The notes beneath the pieces were generated by a model that searched no databases, had not been told where the DNA came from, and saw nothing but the letters and a program-made list of their open reading frames with translations. The position numbers and the translations under genes were made by a program. From positions 1-45,130 of the forward strand of contig JANDJK010000012.1 of NCBI GenBank assembly GCA_024330925.1: 45,130 bases of DNA, in the 5' to 3' direction. The stretch comes from Nitrospira sp. GTDB lineage: Bacteria > Nitrospirota > Nitrospiria > Nitrospirales > Nitrospiraceae. Shown piece after piece: positions 16,710 to 25,988 of the stretch (its first letter is position 1; every line of letters begins with the position of its first letter).

Positions 16710-19136
16710 ATGGCTGCTTCCGGCCGACTGATATGGCGATATCGGATCCTTGTGTGGGTGACGGTGTTGGTATGGACAGCTCCTACCCTTGTGGTAGCCG
16801 AAACGGAGACGACTGCCGAGGGACCAGCTCGTTCCTCCCCTTCGTTAGACGTCACCGCGGAGCGTCTTGAGTATCGCCAGGATCAAGAGGCCTATGAAGC
16901 GGAAGGATCAGTTGTTGTTCGGTATGGAAAGATCACACTGACGGCCGATCATGTGATTATTCATGTATTGCCAGGTGTCCTTACCGCCACTGGCCACGTT
17001 CACCTGACGGATCCGCAGACGGATGTTACCGCTGAGCGGCTGGAACTGAACGTGAATACTGAGGCCGGTGTCGTTACACACGGTCAGCTCTATGCGGCTT
17101 CCACTAATTCGTATGTAACTGGCAAACTGTTGCAACGGTTCTCGGATTCTCACTATCGCGTTAAAGAAGGAACGTTCACCAACTGCGATGCACAGGGAGG
17201 AGAGGTGCCGGCTTGGCGCCTGACGTTTGCTGACCTGGATGCTAAGATCGGTGAGACGTTGTCGTTCAGTGGGGCATGGTTTTGTATCAACGATCTGCCG
17301 GTGCTCCCTGTACCGAAAATGATTTATCCCTTAACGAGGCGCAAGACCGGCTTTTTGATTCCCATTGTTTCGTACGACAATCGATTTGGTTTTCATGCAC
17401 AAGGCAGTTTCTATTGGGCGATCAATCCCAGTCAAGACCTCACGATTGCTCCAAAGTACTATAGCAATCTTGGATACGGCGCCGATTTTGATTATCGCTA
17501 TGTGCTGAATCGGCGATCCCGTGGACAATGGCACGTCGGGTATTTGCAACAGACGGAGTTACCCAACGTCCAGACGACTGGTCAAATGGCAGAGGATGTA
17601 AGGCGGGCCCGTGCCATGATCTCTGGCAGCCACACCCAGATATTTGACGAGACGCTGCTGCTCCGGGCCAATGTAGGGTTTGTGACAGATCCCAACTATT
17701 TTCAACAACTGAGTAACGCTGGGACCTTACGGGCTTCTCCCAGTAATGAGTCCAACGTGCTGGCGGCAAAACAGCTCCCGTATGGTAACCTATATCTCTT
17801 GGGGCGCTACCTTCAGCCCTTACAAGCTGGGGGGCGGGATACGTTCCAGCGTCTGCCGGAAGTGGGATACAACTTGCCGGATGTGCCATTGTTCAATTCC
17901 CCGTTCCTCTTGGGAATGGAAGGTACCTTCGTCAATTTTTATCGCGAAGAAGGGTTTACGTTACATCGTGTGGATATTGTGCCGGGCCTCTCGACAGACA
18001 TACTCGATCTTGGACATGTCTTGGGGATCCGACCACAGGCCAAATTTCGCGAGGTCTACTACAGTCGTGGTGCACAGACGACCGCCTCCCAGCACCGGGA
18101 AACCTTTTGGGTGGGAGTCGATGTGATGTCCAAGTTGACGCGCCGCTACCAACTCGAACGGGGAGGAGGGGTACTCCATACGATAGAGCCGTCGGTTACC
18201 TATGAGTATGTACCGGCTACGGATCAGTCCAGTTTGGCTCTGATCGATCAAGTAGATGACTTACCGAAAAAGAATCTACTGACCTATGCCTTGCGGAACA
18301 AACTGCTGGAGCAACGTGATGGACAGTCGTTCAATTGGCTGGATGTGACGGTCGCTCAAAGTTATCAGGTGGGAGAGGTGCAGACGAAAGCAAGAGATTT
18401 CACTTCTGGTGTCGATCCACTGGTGGGATCCGTGACACAGCCGATTCAGCCGAGAATGGTTCCCATTGAGGGGAGGAAGTTTTCCGATGTATGGGTGCGG
18501 GCTGTGATTGGCAACACGATGCCTCATGTGGTTCGGTCACAACTGGATGCTGCCGGCTTTGAGCGTTCATCAGGTCTTCTGAGTGCGGGTATGCGACCGC
18601 CGATCAATCAGTATCTTATATTCGATGCGTTCATTGATCCGTACGAAGGCACTGTCAGTCAGGTTAACTCTGATATTCGGTTGCAAGAAGAGAGCAATTG
18701 GTATGTTGAGATCGGTCAGCGGTATTCGCGAAGTGGCCTCCGCGTCAGGCGAGGTGACATCTGGAATCCACTGTCGTTTGGTGAGGTCTACGCTCCGACC
18801 AAAGAAATTTTGTTTCTCACGGCGTCGGGTGCCTTCCGCACACCCTGGGGGTGGACCATCGGGGCCAGGGGGTACTATGACGTGAAGACTAAGAAGAGCC
18901 CTGAGTACGATGTGGTAGCACTGTACCAAAATCCTTGTAAGTGTTGGTCAGTAGGATTTTACTATGTGCAATTTCCTGACCGTTACCAGTTCAATTTTCT
19001 GTTGGGTCTGACAGGACTGGGATGGACCGAAAACACCGGCACTGCCGTTATACGGTCCATTCTTTCTCCTCTCTTGTGGGGAGAGCGAGGACTTCCCTGG
19101 TATGTGCCATGGGGGCAATACGGAATCAGAAGCTGA
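16710..19136 (+). CDS. lptD: LPS-assembly protein LptD
   Basis: Outer-membrane translocon that inserts lipopolysaccharide into the outer leaflet together with LptE. The 808-residue protein has a signal peptide (about 12-30), an N-terminal OstA/LptA-like beta-jellyroll (LDVTAERLEYRQDQEAYEAE, about 45-160) and a large C-terminal beta barrel. Two cysteines lie in the N-terminal part (C159, C192) and two near the end (C743, C745 in NPCKCW), a layout suited to the inter-domain disulfides known for this family. The ATG at 16710 is 10 bases past folC with a weak ribosome site. Its presence is the strongest evidence here for an LPS-bearing cell. Confidence 0.93.
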   Translation: MAASGRLIWRYRILVWVTVLVWTAPTLVVAETETTAEGPARSSPSLDVTAERLEYRQDQEAYEAEGSVVVRYGKITLTADHVIIHVLPGVLTATGHVHLTDPQTDVTAERLELNVNTEAGVVTHGQLYAASTNSYVTGKLLQRFSDSHYRVKEGTFTNCDAQGGEVPAWRLTFADLDAKIGETLSFSGAWFCINDLPVLPVPKMIYPLTRRKTGFLIPIVSYDNRFGFHAQGSFYWAINPSQDLTIAPKYYSNLGYGADFDYRYVLNRRSRGQWHVGYLQQTELPNVQTTGQMAEDVRRARAMISGSHTQIFDETLLLRANVGFVTDPNYFQQLSNAGTLRASPSNESNVLAAKQLPYGNLYLLGRYLQPLQAGGRDTFQRLPEVGYNLPDVPLFNSPFLLGMEGTFVNFYREEGFTLHRVDIVPGLSTDILDLGHVLGIRPQAKFREVYYSRGAQTTASQHRETFWVGVDVMSKLTRRYQLERGGGVLHTIEPSVTYEYVPATDQSSLALIDQVDDLPKKNLLTYALRNKLLEQRDGQSFNWLDVTVAQSYQVGEVQTKARDFTSGVDPLVGSVTQPIQPRMVPIEGRKFSDVWVRAVIGNTMPHVVRSQLDAAGFERSSGLLSAGMRPPINQYLIFDAFIDPYEGTVSQVNSDIRLQEESNWYVEIGQRYSRSGLRVRRGDIWNPLSFGEVYAPTKEILFLTASGAFRTPWGWTIGARGYYDVKTKKSPEYDVVALYQNPCKCWSVGFYYVQFPDRYQFNFLLGLTGLGWTENTGTAVIRSILSPLLWGERGLPWYVPWGQYGIRS

Positions 19137-19228
19137 GATCGGATGTGGGAGGACGGTTCGACTGTGAGTCGTTGAAGAGGATAAGAGGTCAGAAGCTATC
19201 AGGGGGAAGATGCCGAGGCTGCGAGGAT

Positions 19229-19257
19229 TTGACAGTACACCACTGGTGGGGTACGAT
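19229..19257 (+). promoter_or_regulatory. Sigma-70-type promoter for trxA
   Basis: A perfect TTGACA (19229-19234), a 17-base spacer and TACGAT (19252-19257), about 50 bases upstream of the trxA start. It would give trxA, and perhaps recN behind it, transcription independent of lptD. Confidence 0.7.
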
Positions 19258-19310
19258 GCCTCGGTGTTTCTAAGACAAGCAACGATTTTCTCTTAACGCA
19301 AGGAGGAAAC

Positions 19311-19658
19311 GTGGTGGGGAATGCCTTAAAAGTAGAAGAGTCGACGTGGGATACTGAGGTTCTTAAAGCCACTGAGCTCGTGATGGTCGATTTTTGGGCG
19401 GTGTGGTGTGGCCCCTGTCAAATGGTTGCGCCGATCATCGATGAATTGGCCGAAGAGTATGCTGGCAAGCTCAAGGTCCGCAAGCTCAATACGGACGAGA
19501 ATCCAGAGATTGCTGGTCGCTACCAGGTGATGAGTATTCCCACCATCATTTTCTTTAAAGACGGTCAGCCAGTAGAAAAGTTGGTGGGAGCGAGGCCCAA
19601 ACGACAATTTAAGGAAGTGATTGACTCACTGCTCACCAAATATGCCGGCACCGTCTAA
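19311..19658 (+). CDS. trxA: Thioredoxin
   Basis: Small cytoplasmic disulfide reductase of 115 residues with the active site WCGPC (C33, C36) inside [16 protein letters not shown], the conserved cis-Pro in SIPTIIFF, and the terminal helix. It begins with GTG 19311 (a second GTG follows), set by an AAGGAGG site 5 bases upstream. It reduces ribonucleotide reductase and peroxiredoxins; the window's Bcp peroxiredoxin at 31367 is a possible client. It has its own promoter. Confidence 0.97.
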   Translation: MVGNALKVEESTWDTEVLKATELVMVDFWAVWCGPCQMVAPIIDELAEEYAGKLKVRKLNTDENPEIAGRYQVMSIPTIIFFKDGQPVEKLVGARPKRQFKEVIDSLLTKYAGTV

Positions 19659-19678
19659 GTGGTGCTGCCGCCGCAGCC

Positions 19679-21358
19679 ATGTTGAGCGCGCTGCGTATCT
19701 CTAATTTTGCTATTCTGGGACAGCTTGAGATCACGATCGAACCAGGGTTTACCGTCCTCACGGGAGAAACTGGTGCGGGTAAGTCTCTGCTCATTGATGC
19801 TATCGAACTTCTTGTGGGGGGACGGGCTTCCAGTGATCAGATTCGCTTTGGCGAGGAAGAAGCCAGCGTGGAAGCGGTCTTCGAGATTCCTGGGGGGCAT
19901 CCTCTGCTGGTCACTTTGCGTGAGCAAGGGGTCATGGGGGCGACGGGAAATCAACTGGTGGTACGGCGAGTCATTACAAGGTCTGGGCGGAATCGGGTCT
20001 ATCTCAACGGAGTGATGAGTCCCGTTCATGCGTTGGAGGTATTGGGCGGAACGCTCATCGATATTCACGGTCAGCATGACCAACAATCGCTGCTACGTCC
20101 GGCAACGCAGTTGGAGGTTCTCGATGCCTTTGGCCATTTGCAATCGTTGAGGGATCGATATCAGGAACAGTATCGCGAGTGGATGCACCTACGACAGGTT
20201 CGAGAGACCCTTGCCACCAAAGTACGAGAAGTCGCTCAGTATGAGGAGTATTTAAGGTTTCAACAGCGGGAGTTGGAAGAGGCAGCGTTGCGTGTGGATG
20301 AAGAGGAAATGCTGCAGTCCGAACGCCGACGCTTGGGGGCGATTCACCGACTAAGTGAACTGACGGCAGAGGCGCAGGCCAGTTTGGTGGAACGAGGAGG
20401 AGGGGTCTTACCGATCTTAACGGTGGCGGAGCGGGCCCTCGGCGAAATGGCCAAACTGGATAGCATGATGCAGGAGTCTGTCCGCTTGCTTTCCGAAGCG
20501 AAGGTGCTTGTACGGGAAGTGACGGATCGTTTGCGAGATTATGCAAGTCGGTTGGATGCTGATCCTGAACGGCTGGCTGCCATTGAGGATCGGCTGGCGT
20601 TGATTCAACGGCTCAAAAAAAAATACGGTGGCACGGTGGAAGCAGTTCTGGAGACCCATCGTCGGATTCGGGAAGAACTGGAGCATCTGCACCATGCCGA
20701 CGACCAGCTCAGCCAGTGTGATCATCAGGTTCGCGAACGATGGATGCACGTCGTACAACTTGCTGATGAATTGAGTAAGAAGCGACAGGAGACCGCAAGA
20801 CAAATGACCCACAGTGTCCGCCAAGAGCTGGACGCGTTGAAGATGGAGGGTGCCCAGTTTCACATTGAACTTCAGACTTCGGCGCAGGATGATGCCTATG
20901 GTGTGGACGGGCGGGACCGCGTCGAGTTTCTTTTTTCCGCTAATAAAGGAGAACCCCTCAAACCGCTGTCACGGGTGGCGTCAGGGGGAGAATTGTCGAG
21001 AGTGATGCTGGCGCTGAAGTCTGCACTGGCTGGCGTTGATCAGGTGCCAGTGATTATTTTTGACGAAATCGATGCGGGGGTCGGAGGAGCAGCTGCGGGG
21101 GCGATTGGGCGACGACTGAAGGCTTTGGGCCGGTGCCATCAGGTTCTCTGTGTCACTCATTTGCCGCAAGTGGCGTCTCAGGCGGATCATCACTGGTGTC
21201 TGGAGAAAGCAGTGATGAATAATCGGACAACGACGGTGGTACGTTTGCTCAAGGGCGACAGTCGCGAGAAAGAAATTGCTCGCATGCTTGCTGGTGATGC
21301 GATTACCAAAAAGGTCAGGGCAACCGCGGCCGAGCTGATCAGCGGCGCTAACGAGTGA
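19679..21358 (+). CDS. recN: DNA repair protein RecN
   Basis: SMC-like ATPase recruited early to double-strand breaks. The 559-residue protein has Walker A GETGAGKS (29-36), the long central coiled coil (about 150-370), the ABC signature VASGGELSRVMLALK and Walker B VIIFDEIDAGVGG. Length matches the family. It follows trxA after 20 bases. Its last 11 bases overlap the 3' end of the convergent HD-GYP gene. No LexA-like box is obvious ahead of it. Confidence 0.96.
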   Translation: MLSALRISNFAILGQLEITIEPGFTVLTGETGAGKSLLIDAIELLVGGRASSDQIRFGEEEASVEAVFEIPGGHPLLVTLREQGVMGATGNQLVVRRVITRSGRNRVYLNGVMSPVHALEVLGGTLIDIHGQHDQQSLLRPATQLEVLDAFGHLQSLRDRYQEQYREWMHLRQVRETLATKVREVAQYEEYLRFQQRELEEAALRVDEEEMLQSERRRLGAIHRLSELTAEAQASLVERGGGVLPILTVAERALGEMAKLDSMMQESVRLLSEAKVLVREVTDRLRDYASRLDADPERLAAIEDRLALIQRLKKKYGGTVEAVLETHRRIREELEHLHHADDQLSQCDHQVRERWMHVVQLADELSKKRQETARQMTHSVRQELDALKMEGAQFHIELQTSAQDDAYGVDGRDRVEFLFSANKGEPLKPLSRVASGGELSRVMLALKSALAGVDQVPVIIFDEIDAGVGGAAAGAIGRRLKALGRCHQVLCVTHLPQVASQADHHWCLEKAVMNNRTTTVVRLLKGDSREKEIARMLAGDAITKKVRATAAELISGANE

Positions 21359-22505
21359 TCGAGGATGTCGGGAAAGGAAGAGCGTGTTGGTTGGTGAATG
21401 GTGAGGTTGCGAGTGGAGGGAGTGAGGCCCTCGAGATGACGAGGAGGGGAACAAAGAGTTCAACCAGCGTTGGATCAAACAGTGAGCATGATGCTTTTGA
21501 GAGACGGCGAGCAGCTTCCTCAAAGGGTAAAGACTCCTGCTCGGTTGTGTCCACCGTCCACTCGTCAAACGCCTCAGCAATGCTGACAATGCGAGCCCCC
21601 AATGGGATAGCTTCGCCTTGCTGTCCGTGGGGACAGCCGGTTCCATCCCACCGTTCGTGGTGGTGGGAAACAATGTCAATGACTTCTGCCGGCAGCTCCA
21701 GGGCATGAAGAAGTTCCGCACCAAGAAGCGGATGTTGTGTCTCGACTGTTGTGAAGCAATCATGGTGGACGTGCTGATCAACTCCTTGGAGGCATGCGGG
21801 AGAAATCTTGCCAATGTCGTGTAAAAACGCGCCCACTGTCAGTTGCTCGTAAAGAAGAGGGTCGAGGCGAAGCTGCTTTCCCATTAAACCAGCATACAAG
21901 CTGACCCGACATGAATGATTCCATAATTGGCGATCGAAGGCTTCCAGCACATCCGAGAGAAGAAGTGGCCATGGCATCTCAGGAGAAGTGACGGCGTGCG
22001 GCTGAGCTTTGGTCAGAAAAGAGCAATATGTCTCTCTGAAGATGTGCCAGGCTCTCGTGGTGCTGTTGGGTGTCCACAGGTCTGGAGAAGAGCGAAGGGT
22101 GGATCGAATAAAGTCTAAGCGCTGTTTTTTCTCTGCTGTTTGCGTGATGAGAGCTGTTAATTCGTTGGTGTTGAAGGGCTTCAGGAGATATCCCGCCGCT
22201 CCGTGATGCAAGCTTTCCATTGCTGATTTGAGACAGCCATATCCCGTGATGATGATGACTTCGACATCGGGGTAGCGTTGCTTGATGTCCCGCAACAGAT
22301 CAAGGCCGGATGTGTCTGGCAATCGTTGATCGAGTGTCACAAGGTCGATCGGCTGCGTCTCAAGGATGTGAAGTGCGGTGGCAGCATTTTCTGCGACACA
22401 AATGTGAAAATTTTGGTGGAGGAGGAGTTTCAGCGCCTCACGCGGGCCTATTTCATCGTCTACGATCAAAACTGTGGATTGTGGCCGATGGGTGTCTGAT
22501 AACAT
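21348..22505 (-). CDS. Response regulator with HD-GYP-type output domain
   Basis: An N-terminal receiver domain (VLIVDDE, phospho-acceptor Asp in LVTLDQRLPD, Lys in YLLKPF) is joined to an HD-GYP domain (FLHDIGK, then SHHHERWDGTGCPHG). HD-GYP proteins hydrolyse cyclic-di-GMP. Here the eponymous GYP tripeptide reads GCP, so activity may differ, although the HD and HHE residues remain. Starts at 22505, 22556 and 22583 are all in frame and none has a clear ribosome site; 22505 places the receiver at the N-terminus (385 residues). It is the last of three minus-strand signalling genes. The output is unknown; motility, biofilm or stress control is possible. Confidence 0.87.
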   Translation of the reverse strand: MLSDTHRPQSTVLIVDDEIGPREALKLLLHQNFHICVAENAATALHILETQPIDLVTLDQRLPDTSGLDLLRDIKQRYPDVEVIIITGYGCLKSAMESLHHGAAGYLLKPFNTNELTALITQTAEKKQRLDFIRSTLRSSPDLWTPNSTTRAWHIFRETYCSFLTKAQPHAVTSPEMPWPLLLSDVLEAFDRQLWNHSCRVSLYAGLMGKQLRLDPLLYEQLTVGAFLHDIGKISPACLQGVDQHVHHDCFTTVETQHPLLGAELLHALELPAEVIDIVSHHHERWDGTGCPHGQQGEAIPLGARIVSIAEAFDEWTVDTTEQESLPFEEAARRLSKASCSLFDPTLVELFVPLLVISRASLPPLATSPFTNQHALPFPTSSITR

Positions 22506-22655
22506 CGTCGTACGATAGGTCTTGGGAAGGGCGACGGTGACTTGTTTATCTTCCATACACGGACACAGGGGGTCGTCTCCCATGAATGGTGCACAAGCTA
22601 GCACAATAGAACATGTGAGAACAATCGTTGTGAATCAGTCCATTGGGTGACATCG

Positions 22656-24155
22656 TCAGAGTCCTGATGGCGGTGACGATGACGGATCATCATCCTGCAG
22701 TTCACTCTCGAATGGTTGGGTTGCCGGTTCCCGGCCGACTTCATTCACTCCAAACGTGGCTCCGTTGTCGGTCTTACCAATTCCCAGACTATCCATGCGG
22801 TATTTCAGCATGCGTCGGCTGATACCGAGTAAATGGGCAGCGCGGGTCTGGACATAATTGGTGCGTTTGAGCGCGTCCAAAATAATGTCCCGTTCAAACT
22901 CCATGACTGCTTTTTCGAGCGACAAACGCCCGGCCATGATCTCGTCATGGAGTGACGAGGAACGGAGATCCCCTTTGAGCTGGTTGGGGAGGTGTTCGGG
23001 GGTGATGCAGGATGCATGCTGAGACCAGATGAGAGCCTGTTCTACGACATTTTCCAGCTCGCGGACATTGCCGGGCCATGAATATCGCGAAAGCATTTCC
23101 AATGCATCTTTTGAAAACTCGATCGGCGGACGCCGTTCTTCTTCCAATCGCTTTGCAAGGAAATGTTTGGCGAGCAAGATAATATCTTCACCCCGCTCCC
23201 TGAGAGGAGGAAGATACAGAGTAATCACGTGGATGCGATAATACAAGTCTTCGCGGAATTGTCCTTTTCGAACCAACTCCTCTAGGTTTTTATTGGTCGC
23301 TGCCACAATGCGGACGTCTACCTTGATGGGTTGAACGCCACCAACTCTGGTAAATTCCCGTTCCTGGAGGACCCGCAATAATTTGGTCTGGGTGACCAAA
23401 CTCAATTCACCGATCTCATCAAGAAATAGGGTGCCGGTATGGGCAAGCTCGAATTGCCCGGTTCGGCGGGTGGTCGCATCGGTAAAGGCGCCTTTTTCAT
23501 GACCAAATAATTCGCTCTCAATCAATGTTTCGGGTAGGGCTGCACAATTGATGGCCACAAAAGGCCGGTCTTTTCTTGAGCTGTTGTAATGGAGTGCCCT
23601 TGCCACCAGCTCTTTCCCGGTTCCGCTTTCCCCTATGATGAGAACGGTGCTGCGACTGTCAGCGACCTGCTCAATTTTGGCATAGATGTCCTGCATGACC
23701 TGGCTTTTACCAATAAGATTGTGAAAGCCATAGCGTTGCGCCACCTGACTGCGAAGTTGCTTGACTTCGCGTTCCAACGCGGAGGTATTGAGCACACGGT
23801 TCACGGTGAGACGCAGCTCTTCGATATCAAAGGGTTTTGATAAGTAGTCCGCCGCTCCCAGCTTCATGGCATCGACGGCGGTCTTGATAGATTTGGTTCC
23901 GGTCAACATGATGACGGGAACGGTCTTGCTTTCGGCCTTGATGGTCTGAAGGACGGACAGACCGTCGGTACCTGGTAGGATCACATCGAGCAGGACGAGA
24001 TCAGGGCCTTCGCTTCGGAAGATGTGGAGCCCTTCCTGCGCATCTGCTGCTTGAAGAACGTCGTATGTCGACTCAAGAACCGATTTGAGCGACGCACGAA
24101 CCCGTGGCTCATCGTCGATTAAGAGGACTCGCTTTTTGGGAGCACCGCTTTCCAT
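22656..24155 (-). CDS. NtrC-family sigma-54-dependent response regulator
   Basis: A 499-residue activator. Receiver 1-120 with acidic pair D14/D15 in LLIDDEP and phospho-acceptor D57. AAA+ domain about 145-385 with Walker A GESGTGKE (175-182), the sigma-54 contact loop as GAFTDA (222-227) rather than GAFTGA, Walker B FLDEIG, and the R-fingers around REDLYYRI. A C-terminal Fis-type helix-turn-helix sits around TRAAHLLGISRRMLKYRM, followed by an unusual acidic tail. GAFTDA is a known variant. It is 18 bases downstream of the histidine kinase stop, so the two are surely partners. No -24/-12 promoter was found nearby, so the regulon is not visible. Confidence 0.95.
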   Translation of the reverse strand: MESGAPKKRVLLIDDEPRVRASLKSVLESTYDVLQAADAQEGLHIFRSEGPDLVLLDVILPGTDGLSVLQTIKAESKTVPVIMLTGTKSIKTAVDAMKLGAADYLSKPFDIEELRLTVNRVLNTSALEREVKQLRSQVAQRYGFHNLIGKSQVMQDIYAKIEQVADSRSTVLIIGESGTGKELVARALHYNSSRKDRPFVAINCAALPETLIESELFGHEKGAFTDATTRRTGQFELAHTGTLFLDEIGELSLVTQTKLLRVLQEREFTRVGGVQPIKVDVRIVAATNKNLEELVRKGQFREDLYYRIHVITLYLPPLRERGEDIILLAKHFLAKRLEEERRPPIEFSKDALEMLSRYSWPGNVRELENVVEQALIWSQHASCITPEHLPNQLKGDLRSSSLHDEIMAGRLSLEKAVMEFERDIILDALKRTNYVQTRAAHLLGISRRMLKYRMDSLGIGKTDNGATFGVNEVGREPATQPFESELQDDDPSSSPPSGL

Positions 24156-24173
24156 GGGTTCTCTTCCTTGCTA

Positions 24174-25436
24174 TCAACTTACTGCGGGAAACGTAATGCA
24201 AAACGTGGTGCCAATACCTTCCTCGCTGTGAACATGAATCGTCCCTCCGTGTTCTTGAATGATTTGGTGAGCCATAAACAATCCCAGCCCCGCTCCTTCA
24301 TGATCGCGACTTGTGTGTTTGGTTGTGTAAAAAGGATCGAAGATGTGTTCCAGGTCTGCTGGGGAAATGCCGCGACCCGTGTCTTGGATGTCAATCCGCA
24401 CATTTCGCGGGGAGGATTCTCCGATAGAGGTGCGGATGCGCAAGATGCCACCTTGGCTGTTCATCGCGTCAAGTGAATTGGAGAGCACCTGAACGAAAGC
24501 GTGCTTGACGTGCTGTCGGTCGAGCAAGACAGTGGGAAGGTCAGGTGTCAACTGTTGTTCAATGACGATCCCGCGGCTACGAGCATGCGAATCAAGCAGG
24601 TACAGGCAGGAGGTGATAATGTCATTGACATCTTCTTCAGCCAATTGAGGCTCCAGGAAGCGGCTGTAGTCCAAAATTTCAGTGATTAATCGTTCAATAC
24701 GATAGATATCGCTAAGAACTACCTGACTAAACTCTTGGAGAAACGCGGCATCATCCTTTCGTTCTGGAGCAAGCTGAATAAAGGTTTTGATCGAGGTTAG
24801 GGGATTTCTGATTTGGTGAGCAAATCCACTGGCCAGTGTCTCAAGGGATCGTAATCGTTCGGTTCGCCGATCTGACGGTTGCAGGGAGATACGACTCTCC
24901 CTATTCATCAGGACGGTCAGGGTGTTTGCTCCTCCCTGAGCAATGATTTTGAGCCAGATGGTGGGCAGGGAAGGATGGTTGTGGACATTGTGATCTGCTT
25001 GAAGAAGAGCGAAAGCAATCATTCGATCGCGGCTGATCAAGGGGATCGCCCAATGAGCCCGCATTGGCAATGAAGACGGTCTGGTAATGGCAAGGCTTCC
25101 ATCATCTCGGACAGTCCAATCAACAATGTCCCGGTCATGGGTCAGTTGATGAACAATGGGATGAGACAATGAGAGCAGAGGGGGCATAAAAGGCTGGTGA
25201 TCGGCTTCACTGGTTGCCAACGACAAGACCCGATACTGGCCGGCGGCATCTTGGTCCTCTACATAGAGGAACCCGCCGCGGCATGACGTCCAGATCATGA
25301 ATTCTTTCAAGATGCGCTCTGCGACCACAGAGAGAGCGGTCTGCCGTCCAATGTCTTGCAAAAAATTGTGGACATAATCGAGAAATTTCCAGATGGCTTG
25401 GTCGGCATCGTTGTTTAGAGCACGATTGGCACTCAT
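24174..25436 (-). CDS. Sensor histidine kinase with GAF-type input
   Basis: A 420-residue soluble kinase with no transmembrane helix, so it senses a cytoplasmic signal. Residues about 20-190 look like a GAF domain (TALSVVAERILKEF, WAIPLISRDRMIAFALLQAD). The H box is GFAHQIRNPLTSIKTF. The ATP-binding region has QVLSNSLDAM (N box), DIQDTGRGISPADLEHIFDPFYTTK (G1 and F boxes) and GAGLGLFMAHQI (G2 box). It resembles NtrB-type partners. It begins the three-gene signalling cluster; 550 bases of gene-free DNA precede it, the likely place for its promoter. Confidence 0.92.
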   Translation of the reverse strand: MSANRALNNDADQAIWKFLDYVHNFLQDIGRQTALSVVAERILKEFMIWTSCRGGFLYVEDQDAAGQYRVLSLATSEADHQPFMPPLLSLSHPIVHQLTHDRDIVDWTVRDDGSLAITRPSSLPMRAHWAIPLISRDRMIAFALLQADHNVHNHPSLPTIWLKIIAQGGANTLTVLMNRESRISLQPSDRRTERLRSLETLASGFAHQIRNPLTSIKTFIQLAPERKDDAAFLQEFSQVVLSDIYRIERLITEILDYSRFLEPQLAEEDVNDIITSCLYLLDSHARSRGIVIEQQLTPDLPTVLLDRQHVKHAFVQVLSNSLDAMNSQGGILRIRTSIGESSPRNVRIDIQDTGRGISPADLEHIFDPFYTTKHTSRDHEGAGLGLFMAHQIIQEHGGTIHVHSEEGIGTTFCITFPAVS

Positions 25437-25988
25437 GAGGGACAGGGGAGGATTGAGTATGTGTTCCTGTTGATACGCTGCGATGTGTTGTCAATGATTG
25501 CGATCAATGCTGAAACCTGTTTGCCCAAATTTGCTCAACCTAGCTCGTGGTTGATGAAAAAAGTATACCTGCCAAGGCCCGTTTGAGCCAGCGGATTGGG
25601 ATTTTTCCCCGAGAATGAAAAAGCTGCACGACCGGTTTCTGACGGGGAGCCTGTTCAATGCTAGACAGCGCGTTAGGGCCTCCTCTTGAGAAGAGGATCA
25701 ACACAAGCCTGACGAAGTTATCGGTCTTGCCCAGATGCATGCTGTGGAAAATTGCTTATGAAGGGGAGAAGAATGTTCAGGCCCGTCTTGTGCGCCCACG
25801 GTTAAGGTGTTCGCTCGTCGGACAGTGTTCGTCTCTCACGTGGGTGCGAGAGAGACGAGAGTTTCTTCGCATTCTCGCGGGAGACAAAAGAGGCCAGTTC
25901 AGAATGAGAAGCCTGTGCCGTGGTTAGGGGCTGGTGCAGGAGGGAAGGCAGACGACGGGTAGTCTGCCTCCCCTCCGTAACAATGCAG
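25437..25988. other. Gene-free region between two minus-strand units
   Basis: I see no convincing gene on either strand; short frames have neither ribosome sites nor family resemblance. It holds two hairpins: a 9-base stem at 25829-25858 (arms CGTCTCTC and GAGAGACG plus one pair) and the stronger one at 25942-25973. Otherwise it should contain the promoter of the histidine kinase operon, which I could not pick out. Confidence 0.5.
25942..25973 (-). terminator. Strong hairpin after the His-rich secreted protein gene
   Basis: AGGCAGAC (25946-25953) pairs with GTCTGCCT (25962-25969) around an 8-base loop, and GGG/CCC extend the stem after one mismatch. It lies 16 bases past the minus-strand stop. 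No T-run follows on the minus strand, so termination may be partial or the hairpin may protect the transcript end. Confidence 0.45.

Noticed and set aside
25437-25560. A sigma-54 (-24/-12) promoter ahead of the kinase operon
   Set aside because: No TGGCAC-N5-TTGC-like pair could be found on the minus strand.
25829-25858. The 9-base hairpin as a terminator
   Set aside because: It has no T-run on either strand and no gene ending next to it.
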